From Panax quinquefolius (Eukaryota > Streptophyta > Magnoliopsida > Apiales > Araliaceae), in contig CM035167.1 of the NCBI GenBank assembly GCA_020205615.1, positions 137,778,568 to 137,842,567 of the forward strand: 64,000 nt of DNA, written 5' to 3'. Both the position numbers and the translations under genes were made by a program. Below the pieces are notes generated by a model. The model was not told the DNA's origin and ran no database searches. It worked only from the letters and a program-made list of their open reading frames with translations. This document shows positions 11,754 through 25,618 of this stretch, in pieces. Each line of letters opens with the position of its first letter. The first letter of the stretch is position 1.

Positions 11754-12229
11754 TGTTGAAATTAATTACTGAAACTAAATATGTTTATAAATATAACCCA
11801 CGTTGAAACAAAAGAAGAAGAAAGAACATAACAAGCGTACCAGATTCCATGATATTGTTTGATCAAACGGGTTGAGATCTTCCAATTGATGCGTATTTTA
11901 GAACTGAATTTCTCTATTGATGGGGATACAGAGAAAACAATATAGAAAAGAAACATACGCTCAATTGGGGACCATGACCCCATTATAAAGAAAACTGCCG
12001 TGTGAAGAAACTTCTAAATAGCAGTTATTATCTTTTAGTATTTTTAAATTGGCCCCTCATCAATTTAAGAATATAAATCCGATCTCTACACATTAATTCC
12101 ATGACAAAAATACCCTTAAGCCTACTTAAAACTTAATTAGATCACTTAAATTTAGACTTATACATGATAATACACATTAATAATATATACGTGTGGTCCC
12201 AATTAAGATTAATAAAGATTAATCCAACA
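11754..12229 (-). mobile_element. Copia array LTR 2, shared by two internal units
   Basis: The LTR is flanked on its left by the primer-binding site of unit 1 ('ctttgatacc') and on its right by the polypurine tract of unit 2 ('atctcccact'). It is therefore the 5' LTR of unit 1 and the 3' LTR of unit 2 at once. Length and ends match the other three LTRs. Confidence 0.9.
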
Positions 12230-12725
12230 ATCTCCCACTGGACCACATATATATATTCTAAGAAATGTGTTAGTGAGCTCCTGAAATTTGTTTTCATGTT
12301 CTAAAGGGTATCCAAACAATCTCGTCCATTAGCTACATCAATATAGGATCAAAGAGGTCTTCATTACAATAACCGTAATTGGACCTATCAATGGTCTCGT
12401 ATGCCAACATAGCTAAATAACATAGATCAATCATGGATGCATAACATGGAAATTACATGTAATGTGATTCACACATGCCTATTTCCAACTGGTCCTTCTT
12501 AATTAACTGTAATGAGATCAATACTTCAATATACTTAATAGAGTGTAGTAAACTGAATACTTTAATTCTGTAAAAAATATATAAATGAAATATGTAGTTT
12601 TAACATAAAGCAATAATCCAAATACAAACTCCCACTAAACTAAAGTATCCTCAATCATGGAGTTTGTCCCAATGTGCTCTATGGAAATCTGTCCATTCTA
12701 CACTCTTTGTTTCACAACGAGAAAC
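12230..12725 (-). mobile_element. Copia internal unit 2, first segment
   Basis: This parallels 9791-10289 almost base for base (for example 'taaagtatcctcaatcatgg') and stops at 'acgagaaac', where gypsy element C is inserted. The missing continuation 'ttgatttcaat' is found at 27990. The last five bases 'gaaac' look like the target duplication, with 'gaac' on the other side. Confidence 0.9.
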
Positions 12726-12994
12726 TGTGACGCCCCCAAAATTAGGTATACATCACCCATCTTGGGTCGCCAGATACATGGTACAGAATTCAAATACAAC
12801 TTACTAATACAACTGTCGTGTACAATACGACAAAACATAAACTGTGAGTTTGAATACAAATATTATCTACTAGAGATTATACAAACTCAAAAGGAGTCCT
12901 CATTACAATTATTATCACACTATTTCACGTAATAGTGAGGACTACTAATGCTATCCTCTCGACCATCACTCCGCTTCCCAGGCTCGTCCCAAAT

Positions 12995-15699
12995 TGGCCC
13001 CCAAAATAGGTATACATCACCCATTCTCGAGTTGTCAATACACGGTACGTAAACAACTACAACTTTATTATTACAACAAGAAAGCTGTGAGTTTAAATAC
13101 AAATATTATCTTCTGCATAATATCTATACTCAAAGAAATCCTCATCACATTTATTGATACATTATTTTACAAAATGGTGAGGACTACTAAACAACTCTCT
13201 CTAGAACCTTCATTCCATACCCCGACTCGTGACTCGCTATATTCTCGCCTCCCGAGAAAAATGGAACAAAAAGGAAAAGGGTGAGCTCAACTAGCTTCAA
13301 GAAAGAATATTATGACTAAGATAATATACAACAAATTACCATTAGTCTTCAACAGGAAAAAATCTAATAGTATACAATAGACAACAAATTTTAAATCAAT
13401 ATTCGCAATGAAATAATAATTCATTAGAAGAGTTAAGTAGAGAATGCAAACTACTATCTTCTATGTATGAATTTAAAAGTTCATCGCTCATCCTTTATCC
13501 CCAGTAACATCAATCAATATACATCTCCGAATCAAATATTCATCTTTTGCTACTGTGCCAAAGATATTCATCGATTGATCATGTTCATCTAAACACTGTT
13601 CATCTTTGCACTACAGCCAAAGATATTCTTCAAATCATTCATCTTCTGCACTACAAAGCCAAAGATATTCCATAATATCATCATTTAAGATCAAGATGAT
13701 AAAAATATTTTAAAGAAACGAATCCAAAGAAACAAAATGACAAGGATTAAGGATTAAGGATTCGTACTTTGTTTTATCCATGTTCAAAAATACCTCAAAA
13801 ATAATCATAGTGGTGTAAAATTCAAGAATGATCAAAACATGGATACAATCAAAGCTAGTATCCGAATAGATATTTTGGACAAAAGAAGAAATTTTATTTT
13901 TCTATGAATAGTGCCAGATATCGTGAATAATGCCGTATCGTGAATAAGTAACTCACACCAAAAGATAGAAATTCCAAAAAAAACATCTTCACGTTTCATG
14001 AATAGTACTAGTGAATAAGAACTTCGTGAATAAGTAATTCATGAATAAGAACTCGTGAATAGTAACTCATGAATAAGTAACCCCGACATGAAAAAGTTCC
14101 AAATTTGATAAAAGTTCCAACCAATATTTCAAAGATAATGATATTGAAGAAATAATATCATTTGAGAAGAAAATAACATCCCTTACCTCGAAAGATTAAG
14201 ACTTACTAATTGGAATCTAGGGTATAGTCTTTGAAGGAACTTGCACCGTCTAACAATACTCAAAGTATACTCAAAATACTTGCAAGAATACGCTCGATAA
14301 TATAGAGAGAGAAAACTTCAGATTTACGGTGTGATTTTCAATTCTAACCCAAGCACCTATTTATAGAAATTGCTTAGAACACAAAAGCGAAAAATTTAAT
14401 AAATTAATAATATAATTATATAAATTTCCTACACATGCCTAGAATCTGATTTTAGCCATCAAACACATGCCACATTCTAGAAAAAGTAAGAAAAACGTTT
14501 TTCTAATTTTAAATATTTTAAATTTCAAAAATCAATTATTTGAGCTTGAACTTCAATAATTCATAATAAATAGCCCTTTCATCAGAAAATTTGAATCTCA
14601 TGAGTTTTTATAGGAAATTCAATTCTCTACAACTTTGCAGAAGAAAGTTTTTCCAAATTCCAAATAGAAATTGACCGAAATCCACAAACAGACGATTTTA
14701 CGAGCTATAATCAAATTTCGATCAATAAATGGGGTCCCATAGACATGTTTAACATGTTTTAAACATTTATTGCAACAAAATACTCTTCCTTCTCGTATAC
14801 TCATATATCCCACATTCGTTGTAAAAATATCACCATTATTATATTATTAAAATATAATAATATATTTAAATAATTATTTTATCGTAAAAAGATAAAATTT
14901 CAATTTTCAACAATTGTCACAATAAAATTTTCTCATCTATATCCACATAAAATCAATATTTTTCTCATCATATGAATCAACAATTAATTATTCACAAATA
15001 ATATTACGAATCACAATATCGACAACTGCATACGCCTTGTGAAAGAGAGGGCTTTCGATAAGAATTTCTTCTTCATCTGCGCCAAGAATTAGGTGACCAA
15101 ACCTCTCCTTAGACGCGAACTTTCTAGACATTGCCAATAATGTTATCTAATAATATTATTCAGATAATATGAATTATTAGCTTCGATAATGAAAAATAAT
15201 CGTGTGTAATGACAATTATCAAACAACAAAGAATATAAAATATCAACGCAACAATTATTAACTCAATAAAATCTTCGAATCAGTAATTATCGTAACCATT
15301 ATTGAGTAGTGCCTTCTTACGTAAGAATCAATAATTGGTGCAATACCGTAGTGCTATCGTGTTTTAACCCACCGGGTATTTTAACAAGATAATTGATAAT
15401 AACTACTGTGAGTTATTTTTAAACAACTTATATTTGTCTGCTTTCTCCAGCAATTTTCCATTATCCAATCTATTCCGGCCCACGAATGGTCTCTTGACAA
15501 TAGCATTTAATAATATTCAATCATTCACGACCAAACGAATATTCTCCTCAACAACAATGAATATTTTATATAACCACTTCGCTATTTTGAAATATTTGCG
15601 ATCTTACCCTAACTATCCACATTAATCAAATCAACCCTTACTATTTCAAAATAATAAATAGAAAATTAAATTTCATTAATAATAAGTTGGGGTCTTACA
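12995..15699 (-). mobile_element. Nested solo LTR, gypsy family 1 (2.7 kb)
   Basis: The reverse complement of this segment matches the LTR at 29021-31757 along its length, starting at 'tgtaagaccccaacttatta' and ending at 'gggtgatgtatacctatttt'. It lies between 'cgtccc' and 'tatattctc', which are adjacent in the uninterrupted LTR at 25886. It includes repeats of 'ttcgtgaataagaactcgtg' type (14000-14090) and 'caaagatattc' units (13558-13670). No clean target duplication is visible. Short frames within it are not genes. Confidence 0.88.
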
Positions 15700-16044
15700 C
15701 GGTATATTCTCATTTCAAGAGAAGCAAAGAAAAGAAAGGGTGAGCTCAATCAGCCCAAGAAGAAATATTATGACTAAGATAATGCAGAATAAATTATCAT
15801 TAGTCTCCAACAATGTTAAACTCATAAAATATAATAGACATCAAGTTTAACTGCAGTGGAACAAGCAATCCATTAAAAGAGTCAAGTAGAAAATAAAATC
15901 TACTATCTTTTATGATTAAAAAGGTTTTTCATCACTGTTATCGCTGAGACTCAGCTTAATAAATATTCCACATCATCGAATCACCCCTGCACTACGGCCA
16001 AGGATATTCTTTAGTATCACGACCACAATTATCCATGCACTACG

Positions 16045-19009
16045 TGTGACGCCCCCAAAATTAGGTATACGTCACCCATCTTGGGTCGTCACTTACATGG
16101 TACATAAATTCAAATACAAACTTAATTATACATCCGTAAGGTAACATACGACCATACATAAACCGAGAGTTCTAATAGGAATATTGTCATTTAGACAATA
16201 TCCATACTCAAGAGTCCTCATTACATTTATTGTCACACTATTTAATGACGAATAGTGAGGACTACTAATGCTATCTTGGGACCATCACTCTTTTCCCCAG
16301 GCTGCGTCCAAACTATATTCTCATTTCACGAAGAAACGGTGAAAGAAAGGGTGAGCTCAACTAGCCCGATGAAAATATTATAACTAAGATAATGCGAAAT
16401 AAATTATCAATAGTCTTCAACAATGTTAAACGATAAAATACAATAGACAACCGGTTTAATCTGCGGTGAATATCGCAATCCATTAAAAGAGTCAGTAGAA
16501 AATAAAATCTACTATCTTTTAGGTTTTAAAAGGTTTTCATCAATTTTATCACTAAGACTCAGGTTTAATGAATAAACCACAATATCTAATCATCCTCGCA
16601 TTACCACGGTCAAGGATTTTCATCAAATTATCAATGGTGGTGACTATACCTTAAATCACCCACAGTCATAATCATACCAAAAACTATCCATCATTGCATT
16701 ACGAATACTTGAGGACTTTTGTCACATCATTTATATCGAAGCCATGATTATCTTAAATGATCCTCAGGTCATAATCATACTAAGTTCATCTATATGCGTA
16801 AGCGAAAGATAACATAATATAACATGAGGATGATGACAATGACATAATAATTCAATAAAACAAGTTCACGAATTAATTTATTCGGAACTAATAACGTCAA
16901 ATTATCAACATGATCTTTGCTTTGTAGAGTAAAATTCAAGAATGCTCGGAAGAATATTTCCATGAAAAGATCTTTGGATGAAACGCAAATATCGAGGATA
17001 TTCTACTAATTTCATGGAGTATAGAAGTCAAAGTTTTAACCAACTTGGTATAATAAAGAATGGAATAACAAAAGAAATCACCATAAATGCGATAGATCGC
17101 GCAGTGAGGTTATTCCAACAGAATAATAATAACGGAACCGGTCGGTGAAATTCACACCAAGGATGTTCCAAAGAATAATAAATGCGGAATAATAAATGAT
17201 GGAACCAGTCCGGCATTATATAGCATGACGGAGGATATTAAACGAGAATAATAAAGATGGAATAATAAAAAATGGAACCAATGCGGTGTAAAACACATGA
17301 CGGTGGATATTCAACCGAATAATAATAAAAAAGACGGAACCAGTGTCCTTGTAAAACACACGAGCAGGATGTTCCAGCGAGAATAATAGAAGAATGTCAC
17401 CAAGTATAGGGTAAACCACGTATACGGGTTATTCTAATGAATAAATAAGAATGGAATAATATAAGGATTTCACCAAGTATGGGAATCCGCGTATCTGAGT
17501 TATTCCAACATAATAATAAAGGATGGAATAGCCGAAGTTCTCTTCATGAATACAAAAGAATAACACTTCTTACAGGTACAACAAATAATATTCCTACCTT
17601 AGAAAGAACTGAATATTGGAAAAGTGAAGTAGCGAATACTTTTCTTCTTTCTCTCTATAGTTTCTCTCTCAGAGTTTTAATGAATTCGTAAGAAATAATG
17701 AAGGAATGAGCTTTCATTTATAGAAAAAGCGAGGGTGGCTCTTGTGTCTTATGAAGGGTCAAAATGACTCTTGGTAATATTGAAGAGACAACTACTTATT
17801 TCAGAAAGGGTAATTAACCCTTGGAACAAAGAAGCGAGCGCTTAACTTTGGTAATATTGAAGGACAACTACTATTTGCGAAGGGGTAATTACTATTTACG
17901 AAGGTAATTACAATTGATTTAAGGTAATTACTATTCACAAAGTTAATTACTATTCACAAAGGTAATTACTATTGATGAAGGTAAATACTATTGACGAAGG
18001 TAAATACTATTGACGAAGGTAATTCTTATTCACAAAGGTAATTACTATTCACAAAGGTAATTACTATTCATTCATAAAGGTAATTACTATTGATGAAGGT
18101 AAATACTATTGACGAAAGGTAATTACTATTCACAAAATTAATTACTATTATTGAAGGACTCTTAGATGATGACATATGGGCCCCCATAAAATAATCAAAG
18201 TTACCACAAACGTCTCATAACAATTTCTTTATATACATCAAGGATTGAATAAATATTACCACAAATCATTTTATTTTTCATCAACACATATTTAATCTTT
18301 CAACAATTATTAATCATTTATAACTTGTAAGTCTCAATTAATAATTTAATACTATAACATATTATCGATGATGATCTTTGTGATAATAATTGAATCGATA
18401 ATATAAGAGATATGATCGTGAATTCTTGTAGCGATAATTGAAAGCGTATTTGAGTGACTTCTCACGTAAGCATCGATAATCAATATCGTGTATTACTTAT
18501 ACAACTCTGGCGTATTCTTGTACTTTTTACTACCGGTAGTTCAGCAGTTTTAATGAACACCTCTGCCGTTATTTTTATAGAAAAATAATTTTGTCGCTTT
18601 TCTAACTACTTGATACTTCCATTAATGGGGTCCACTGATGATTGGTAGTCAGTCGTCTGAATATTCCCAAACAAAAAAGAATATTCCACGACCAAACGAA
18701 TATTTTATAACAACTTGCTTACTTTGCAAAATTTATAAATATTACCCATAACTATGGGTCTCATCCATCCACAATGACCGGTTGTTGGGGAGCAACCCAT
18801 TTTATAAACTCTCTACCATAATAAAAAAAAAAAAAAAATTGTCCAAGTAGTAGAAGGTAGGCATGGCGGTAAAAATGGGTTCAAAACAACCTAATATTTG
18901 TGGATGGAACCCCATAACTATAACATTATATCAAATTTATTCCATAATATTCAAAAATAATATTTATAAAAAATTCATCTTTATTTATAAAAAGTGAGGT
19001 CTTACTACA
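16045..19009 (-). mobile_element. Nested solo LTR, gypsy family 2, with 5 bp target duplication
   Basis: Begins 'tgtgacgcccccaaaattag' and ends 'gaggtcttactaca'. It is flanked by the perfect 5 bp duplication 'ctacg' (16040-16044 and 19010-19014), and outside it the host LTR resumes exactly ('ctacgggcgagaatatttgt', compare 26223). At 2965 bp it is about 600 bp longer than the LTR at 25619, mainly because of the minisatellite at 17860-18160. Confidence 0.92.
17860..18160. repeat. Minisatellite inside a family 2 LTR (~17-20 bp unit)
   Basis: More than a dozen tandem copies of units such as 'ggtaattactattcacaaa' and 'ggtaaatactattgacgaa'. The same array occurs in the nested LTR at 38930-39215 but not in the family 2 LTRs at 25619 or 46022, so it marks a subfamily. 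The two arrays differ in unit order and number. Confidence 0.93.
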
Positions 19010-20788
19010 CTACGGGCGAGAATATTTGTGTATTTATTAATGGTCATGATCATGCCAACAACATCCCATCAATACACTACGAATAAACGAGGACTTTTAC
19101 CACATCATTTGTAACATTACGGTCATGATTATCTGAATAATCCACAGTGCATAATCATACCAAGTCCATCATGCACTTCTGAGGCCACGGATGACTTTCA
19201 ACATAATATAAACATGAGGATGATGACAATGATATAAGAATTGAATAAAACAAGTTCAAGAATTAATTTGTCCGAGAACTACTAATGTCCAAATTATCAA
19301 CATGATCTTTGCTTTGTAGAGTAAAATTCAAGAATGATCGGAAGAATATTTCCATGAAAAGATCTTTGGATGAAGCGCAAATATCGAGGATATTCTACTA
19401 ATTTCATGGAGTATAGAAGTTAAAACTTTAACCAACTGAGTATAATAAAGAATGGAATAACAAAAGAAATCACCGTGCATGTGGTACTTCGCGTAGACGA
19501 GGTTATTCCAGCGAGAATACTAAATAACGGAACCGGTCGGTGAAATTACTTGCCAAGCGGGATGTTCAACAGAATAATAAAGAATGGAATAACAACGAAA
19601 TAACCATGCATGCGGTACTTGCATGAGCGAGGTTATTCAATGAATATACTAATAAGGGCGGAATCGAGGTCCCACGTAAAAAAGCCTTGAACCGACGATA
19701 TTCAATGAATAATAATAAAAAAGCGGAACTAGGTCCCGTAAAAAAGCGCTATGACGAGGATATTCAGCGAATAATAAAGAATGAAATAATGAAGAAGAAT
19801 TTCACCAAGTATAGGGTATCCCAGCGTGTCGAGTTATTCCAATGAGAATAATAAAGAATGGAATAACGAAGTTCTCTTCATGAATAAGAAAGAAAAGAAT
19901 ACCCCTTATGAGTACAACAAATAATATTCCCTACCTTAAGAAGAAAATCTTTGGATATATAAGTAGTGAAATAGCGAATACTTTTTTCTCTTTCTCTATA
20001 GTTTATCTCTCTAGAGTTCGGTGAATTAAATAAGAAAATAATGAAGGAATGAGCTTATTTATAGAAAAATGGATTTGCGTAGTAATTAACTCATGAATGA
20101 GGTCAGTTGATTTACTTTAATCGGACGGTCCATATTTAAAAGCAAAATCTTTTAAATAAAATATAATATATTCTATTTATAATCTAATAAAATGAATATC
20201 TTTATAAAAGATTTTCTATGCAAACTAAATACACTATCTGACACTATAAATAAAATATAATATATTCTAATTATAATAAAATATAATATATATAATATAT
20301 TCTATATTATATAAAATTTATAAAATAGATAACTTTATAAAATTATTTTTATATAAAAAGATTTTATGTATTATTACATTAATAATACCAACAAAAAATT
20401 GAGTGACTTATCACGTAAGCATCGATAATCAATACTGGTGTTACTCTTATCTGACCACGCGTATTCTTGTACTTTTAACAAGGTGTTTTGAGCGAGTTAA
20501 CGGTAAAACTTACGCCATTATTTTCATAAAAAAATATTTTTTGTCGTTTTCTCGATCAAAATGATAATTACATTATTGGGGTCCACCAATGATTGTGTTA
20601 GTTATCTACGAATATTCCTGTTAAAAGCGAATATTCCCAGATTAATCGAATATTATATAACAACTTGCGTACTTTGCAAAATTTATAAATATTACCCCAC
20701 AACTATAACATTATATCAATTTCACTCCATAATATTCAAAATAATATTTATAGAAAATTCATCTTTATTCAAAAAGTTGGGGGTTTCA

Positions 20789-23700
20789 ATCTCCCTTCTT
20801 ATGAAATTTAAGCCCTCGAAATTAGAATTGCGTACACAGGTATGTCGAAGAGGTAAGGATACCTTGATTTCATTTGATTCTAACTCCCAGTCATTTCCTC
20901 AACATCATGGTTTCTCTCCACAAAACTTTGACTTGAGGTATAACCTTGGAGCGTAGAATATGTTCCTTCTTATCAAGATTTGAACAGGAACCTCTTAATA
21001 CGTCGAAATCTTCCGCTATTTCGTCCGGTTCAACTTCGATAATGTGGTTCGGGTCTTCCACATATTTATGTAACATGGATATGTGAAAAACGTTATGAAC
21101 ACGAGACATACTTGGCGGTAAAAGCGAGTCATAGGCCACGATTCCTACTCGATCGAGGATTAAAAATGGGTAGATGAATCGAGGATTGAGCTTTCCTCTC
21201 TTTCCAAATCTAAGTAACTCCTTTCCATGGAGCAACACGTAACAACACATGATCTCTTATATCAATTCCCGTCCTTTCGATGAAGATCGGCATAACTCTT
21301 TTGTCGATCTTGTGAGGTTTTTATCGTTCTTGGGATCGTTTGAATCTTTTAAAGTAGTCATACGTACCAACTCTGGTCCCAACAACGTTGCTTCACCCAC
21401 CTCATCCCGCATCTTTGGAAAGCGACACTTTCTTCCATCTGGCGCTCGAATGGAGCCATGCGATACTTGCTTGATAAGCTGTTGTTGTAGGAAAACTCCA
21501 CGATGGTAAGAACTTGTCCCAACTTCCTTGAAATCAAGGACACGAGTCTTAATAGATCTTGAAGAGTTTGAATAGTCCTCTCCATTGTCCGTCCGTGCGA
21601 GGATGATATCTTTGAAAGCTAAATCGTAAATCTGTGCCCATAGCTTTTTGCAAACTAACCCAAAATCGTGAAGTGAATCTTGGGTCTCGATCGAAAACTA
21701 TGGATCTTGGCATACCATACAATCTTACAACCTCGTTTATATACATCTGAGCAAGGCGTTCAAGTGTATAAGTTTCTCGTATCGGTAAGAAATGGCGGAC
21801 TTGGTCGATCTATCAACAATGACCCAAATCGCATCTATGCCTTGAGAAACTTTGGGAAGACCGATGAAAAGAAATCCATGGTAATGTGCTCCCACTTCCA
21901 TTACGGAATTTCAAGTGGTTGTAATGGACCTTTTGGTACTTGATGCTCACTTGACTTCGTTGACAAGTTAGACACCTTGAGATAAACAATGCTATCTCTC
22001 TCTTCGTATTGCCCCACCAAAATGTATGTCGAAGATCATGATACATTTGGTACTCCCGAGATGGATTGCAAGCGGTGTGTTGTGCGCCTCCATCATGATT
22101 TTATACTTTAAATCGAGTCGTTAGGAACCTGAAAAGTGCAGAGTTGACTCAAGTATTCCTTCTTCATCGATTCTTGCTTAGGCGCAGCACTTCTTGCACT
22201 TTCTTCCTCATACGCATCGGCTCCGGATGCGTAACTTGGCGACTTTAATTTTATCAATTAAAATCGGTTCTACTTTCATATATATTTGCCATCATCACGT
22301 GGGTCCTTGGTCTTTATCTCTATCTCCATCCTTTGCAAGTCATCTGAAAATGGGCCTTTGCGTTGACAATATTGCTTTTCGTGCCGCGTATGATCTTACT
22401 ACTTTCGATCGTCGGCTACCACGTTCGCTTTTCGGGGATGGTATTGGATGGTATGATCATAATCTTTCAATAGTTCAAGCCAGCGTCGTTGTATCGCGTG
22501 TTGAGTTCCTTTTGAGTGAAGAAATATTTGAGGCTTTTATGATCAAGTAAAGATCTCCACTTTCTCCCCATACTGAGTAATGCCTCCAAATTTTTAGTGC
22601 GAAGACACACGGCTACTGACTCTAGATCATGAGTAGGATAATTCCTCTCATATTCTTTGAGTTGTCGTGAGGCATAGGCTATGACTTTCCCATGTTGCGT
22701 GAGAACACATCTAACCCTTTTGCTGAAGCATCACTTGTAGATGACAAATCCTCCAAGAACGGATGGTATTGTCGAGCAGTCTTTGAAATGAGTCTCTCTT
22801 GAGTTCTTGAAAACTCTTCTCACATTCCTCGCTCCAGCAGAACTTTGTATCTTTAAAGTCAATTTGAGTTAGTGGAGTAGCGATTAGAAAAACCTTCTAC
22901 GAATCTCCGATAATAACCGGCTAAGCCGAAAAGCTACGTCTTGATCATCATTGATTTAGGTTGCTCCCATCTTTGAATAACTTGATCTTTCTTTGGGTCA
23001 GCAGATATTCCATGACTTGATACCACGTGCCCAAGGAATGCTACTTCCTCGAAGCGAAACTTCGCATTTCTTCACTTGGCATAAAGCTTATATTCACGAA
23101 GCTTTTGGAGTGTCGACCTCAAGTGTTGCTCATGATCTTCTCGGCTTTTGGAATATATAAGGATGTCATCAATAAAGACGACCACAAAAAGTGATCCAAA
23201 TATTCCTTGAATACTCGGTTCATCATATCCATGAAGGCGGCGGGAGCATTAGTCGATCCAAAAGGACATGACTAGGAATTCATAATGCCGTCTTAGGAGT
23301 TACGAAAAGCCGTCTTTGGAATGTCGTGGTTACAATCTTCAATGGTGATATCCAAAATGAAGATCGATCTTTGAAAAGAATTTGGCTCCTTGCAAGGTGG
23401 TCGAAACAGGTCATCAATACGTGGCAATGGGTACCTATTTTTGATGGTGACATGATTCAACTCCAGATAATCAATACAAAGTCGCATACTCCCATCTTTC
23501 TTCTTCACGAATAGAACGAGGAGCACCCCGAGGAGAAGAACTAGGGCGAATAAAGCCAATGTCTAACAATTCCTGCGATTGAGTTTTTAACTCACGAAGT
23601 TCAATAGGAGCCATTCGATATGGGGCTTTAGAAATGGGTTTTGTCTTAGGGTTCAAGGTCGATACAAAATTCAATTTCACACTCTGGGGTAGGCGGGAAG

Positions 23701-25618
23701 TTCTTGAGAATCGTCGGAAATTCATTAACAATAGAAATATTATTCAAAGCGGCGTATTTTTGTTTAGATCTGTGACATGAGCTAAGAAAGCTTGACATCC
23801 GTTTTTTAATAAGCGAATAGCTTTATGGCTTGAGATGACGATGATTGATTTTAATGGTTTGGTTGCTTGAATTAGCATAATAGGTTGATTAGGAATATGA
23901 AAGCTATGACACCTTCGAAAAATAATCAATTTTTGCATGATGAGTAGTTAACGATCAATCCTAGAATTACATCAAATGCAAGTATTTTTAATGAAATAAG
24001 ATCGACCAGGTAATGTGTGGGTACCAACTTGAACCAAACAAGACTTATAAGCCGTGGATGTAATGAAGGTTTCTCCCATGGAGTTTCCACAGATAAGTCG
24101 AAGTCTAATTTCTCCGAGTCAAATTTAATCGTTGGCGCAAGTAGGAGAAATAAAAGAATGGGTAGAACCAGGTATCAAATAAAGTGTAGACTTATTTAGA
24201 GTTTATGATAAGCTTACCGTGATGACCTCATTCGGGTTCCTTGCTTTACGGGAGGTCACAACAAATGCTCTCCCTTGCACTTCTTCTGGCTTTGACTTTT
24301 ACGGGAATGACCTTTGGTGCCTCCATCCTAGCTGAATTTGTCTTGATGAGCGACAAAATCGGGCTAAGTGACCTTCTCTTCCATAATTATAACATGCTTT
24401 GGAATGGCATCGCATGATTTTGGTGATGTGTCCCTCCCCTCGCATTTGAAGCATATGATGGGTGGTCTTTCTCCTTCCTTAACAACGGGTCTTTGGTCTT
24501 GACGTCTTTCCATCATTGTTGAATCTCCTCTTCTTGAAATGTCCATTCTTATTATTTTGGCCTGATTACCACCGGAAGTGGTTACCATTTACGGCATGTT
24601 GATTCCTCCACGCTTGTTGTCACCACTTGATGGCCCTTTCTCCTTTGGTATTATCATTTTTGCTGGTTTCTCTCTTTTTTGGTTGCGTTGACTCGTTATC
24701 GCGCTCCACCAATTGAGCCCTATTTACAACATCTAAATACAAACCACGGTTTATGAGAAATAAGATGTTGGCGTATCTCGACTTCAAACCTCTTAAAACA
24801 TTAGCGCCATTCTCTCTTCATTATCCACCAAGTGGGGCCTATGGCAGGGATAACTCAAGTAAATTTTGCCTCGTATTGCGACACGGTCGTATTATTTTGC
24901 TCGATTTGATAAACTCCACCTCCTTCATGTGACGAATACTTTCGAGAAAGTATTTGTCGTTGAATAGTTCTTGGAACTTCTCCCGAACACATCTTGATCT
25001 GACGGGTTGAGTCGTTTTGAATTCCCACCAATGTCGCCTCTCCTGCTGACATAAAAGGTGGCAAAGGGAACCTTTTGCTCCTCGGAGCATCCCAAGACAT
25101 CAAATATCTTGGTGATCTGCTTTATCCATGCTTCCGCCATAAGTGGTTTTGGCTCTCCCTAAAACTCGGTGGTCCCGCTCCTTGAAGCTGTTTAGCGGTG
25201 ATGGTCAGAGAGTTTCGAGTGTTTCCACCTATATTTTGGGCGAGGATCCGCTCTCTTTGCTTTGTTGCATGAATTGCATAAAGCCTCTGAACAATCCATC
25301 ATTCATCATTTGGTCGGTGTTGTTGTTTGCATGAGGATTATCGCCTTCTGATGCACATTCTCACGATTATTGATATGTGGAGACTCAGCGGTCTCTTGTG
25401 CTCCATTCTTATTCTCAACATTTTGGATGTCATTTTCGAGATCTTGCCACAAAACAAAGGTTAATTGACATATAACATAATATCTCTAAACTTTGACCAA
25501 CCAATTTAAATACAAAATAAATTTAAGTAGGTCATCTTAGCGAATGAATTCCCGTCTCTCCCCCTAGTTCTAGTCTCACATCTTAGCGGGGATCATATCC
25601 TAAGCTTTGATACCAAGC
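20789..25618 (-). mobile_element. Internal region of Ty3/gypsy element C
   Basis: Bounded by a polypurine tract on the 3' side (complement of 'atctcccttctt', 20789-20800) and, next to the 5' LTR, a primer-binding site reading TGGTATCAAAGC on the minus strand (25616-25605), which fits initiator Met tRNA. Length is 4.8 kb. Domain order gag, zinc knuckle, protease, RT, RNase H, integrase identifies Ty3/gypsy. The C-terminal tail is of the kind found in chromovirus (Tekay/Del-like) elements; that clade call is inference. With its LTRs and the nested insertions the element spans 12726-27985, inserted into copia unit 2. Confidence 0.9.
20895..25450 (-). pseudogene. Broken gag-pol polyprotein of gypsy element C
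   Basis: The frame is broken by many small frameshifts, but every domain can be placed on the minus strand. Gag lies at about 25450-24800; a zinc-knuckle region near 24470-24370 (CFKCEGRD); protease about 24240-24020; RT 23730-23080, with [18 protein letters not shown] and the FIDD active-site motif at 23176-23161; RNase H about 22900-22400; integrase about 22070-21360, with FWWGNTKREIALFISRCLTC and YGMPRSIVFDRDPRFTSRFW; and a C-terminal tail near 21250-20895 (SKVIPQVKVLWRE). It is the only gypsy copy here that keeps the RT catalytic region. In the native element the product would be particle and replication proteins acting on element RNA. Not functional as read. Confidence 0.88.

Larger units (their letters stand above)
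12726..20788 (-). mobile_element. 3' LTR of gypsy element C, interrupted by two nested LTRs
   Basis: The LTR starts 'tgtgacgcccccaaaattag' at 12726 and ends 'gttgggggtttca' at 20788, next to the complement of a polypurine tract ('atctcccttctt'). Its own sequence lies at 12726-12994, 15700-16044 and 19010-20788. Subtracting the insertions leaves about 2.39 kb, against 2.37 kb for the partner LTR at 25619-27985. It contains an array of imperfect 70-100 bp units with 'ggaataac' and 'gaataataaagaatgg' (about 19440-19870). Confidence 0.88.

Noticed and set aside
11762..11983. Conserved 66-73 codon frame (MGSWSPIERMFLFYIV...) found in several places
   Set aside because: It lies entirely inside the copia LTR and recurs only because the LTR recurs; there is no evidence of a protein.
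17860..18160. CRISPR-like regular repeats
   Set aside because: Units are directly adjacent with no unique spacers and lie inside a plant LTR; it is a minisatellite.
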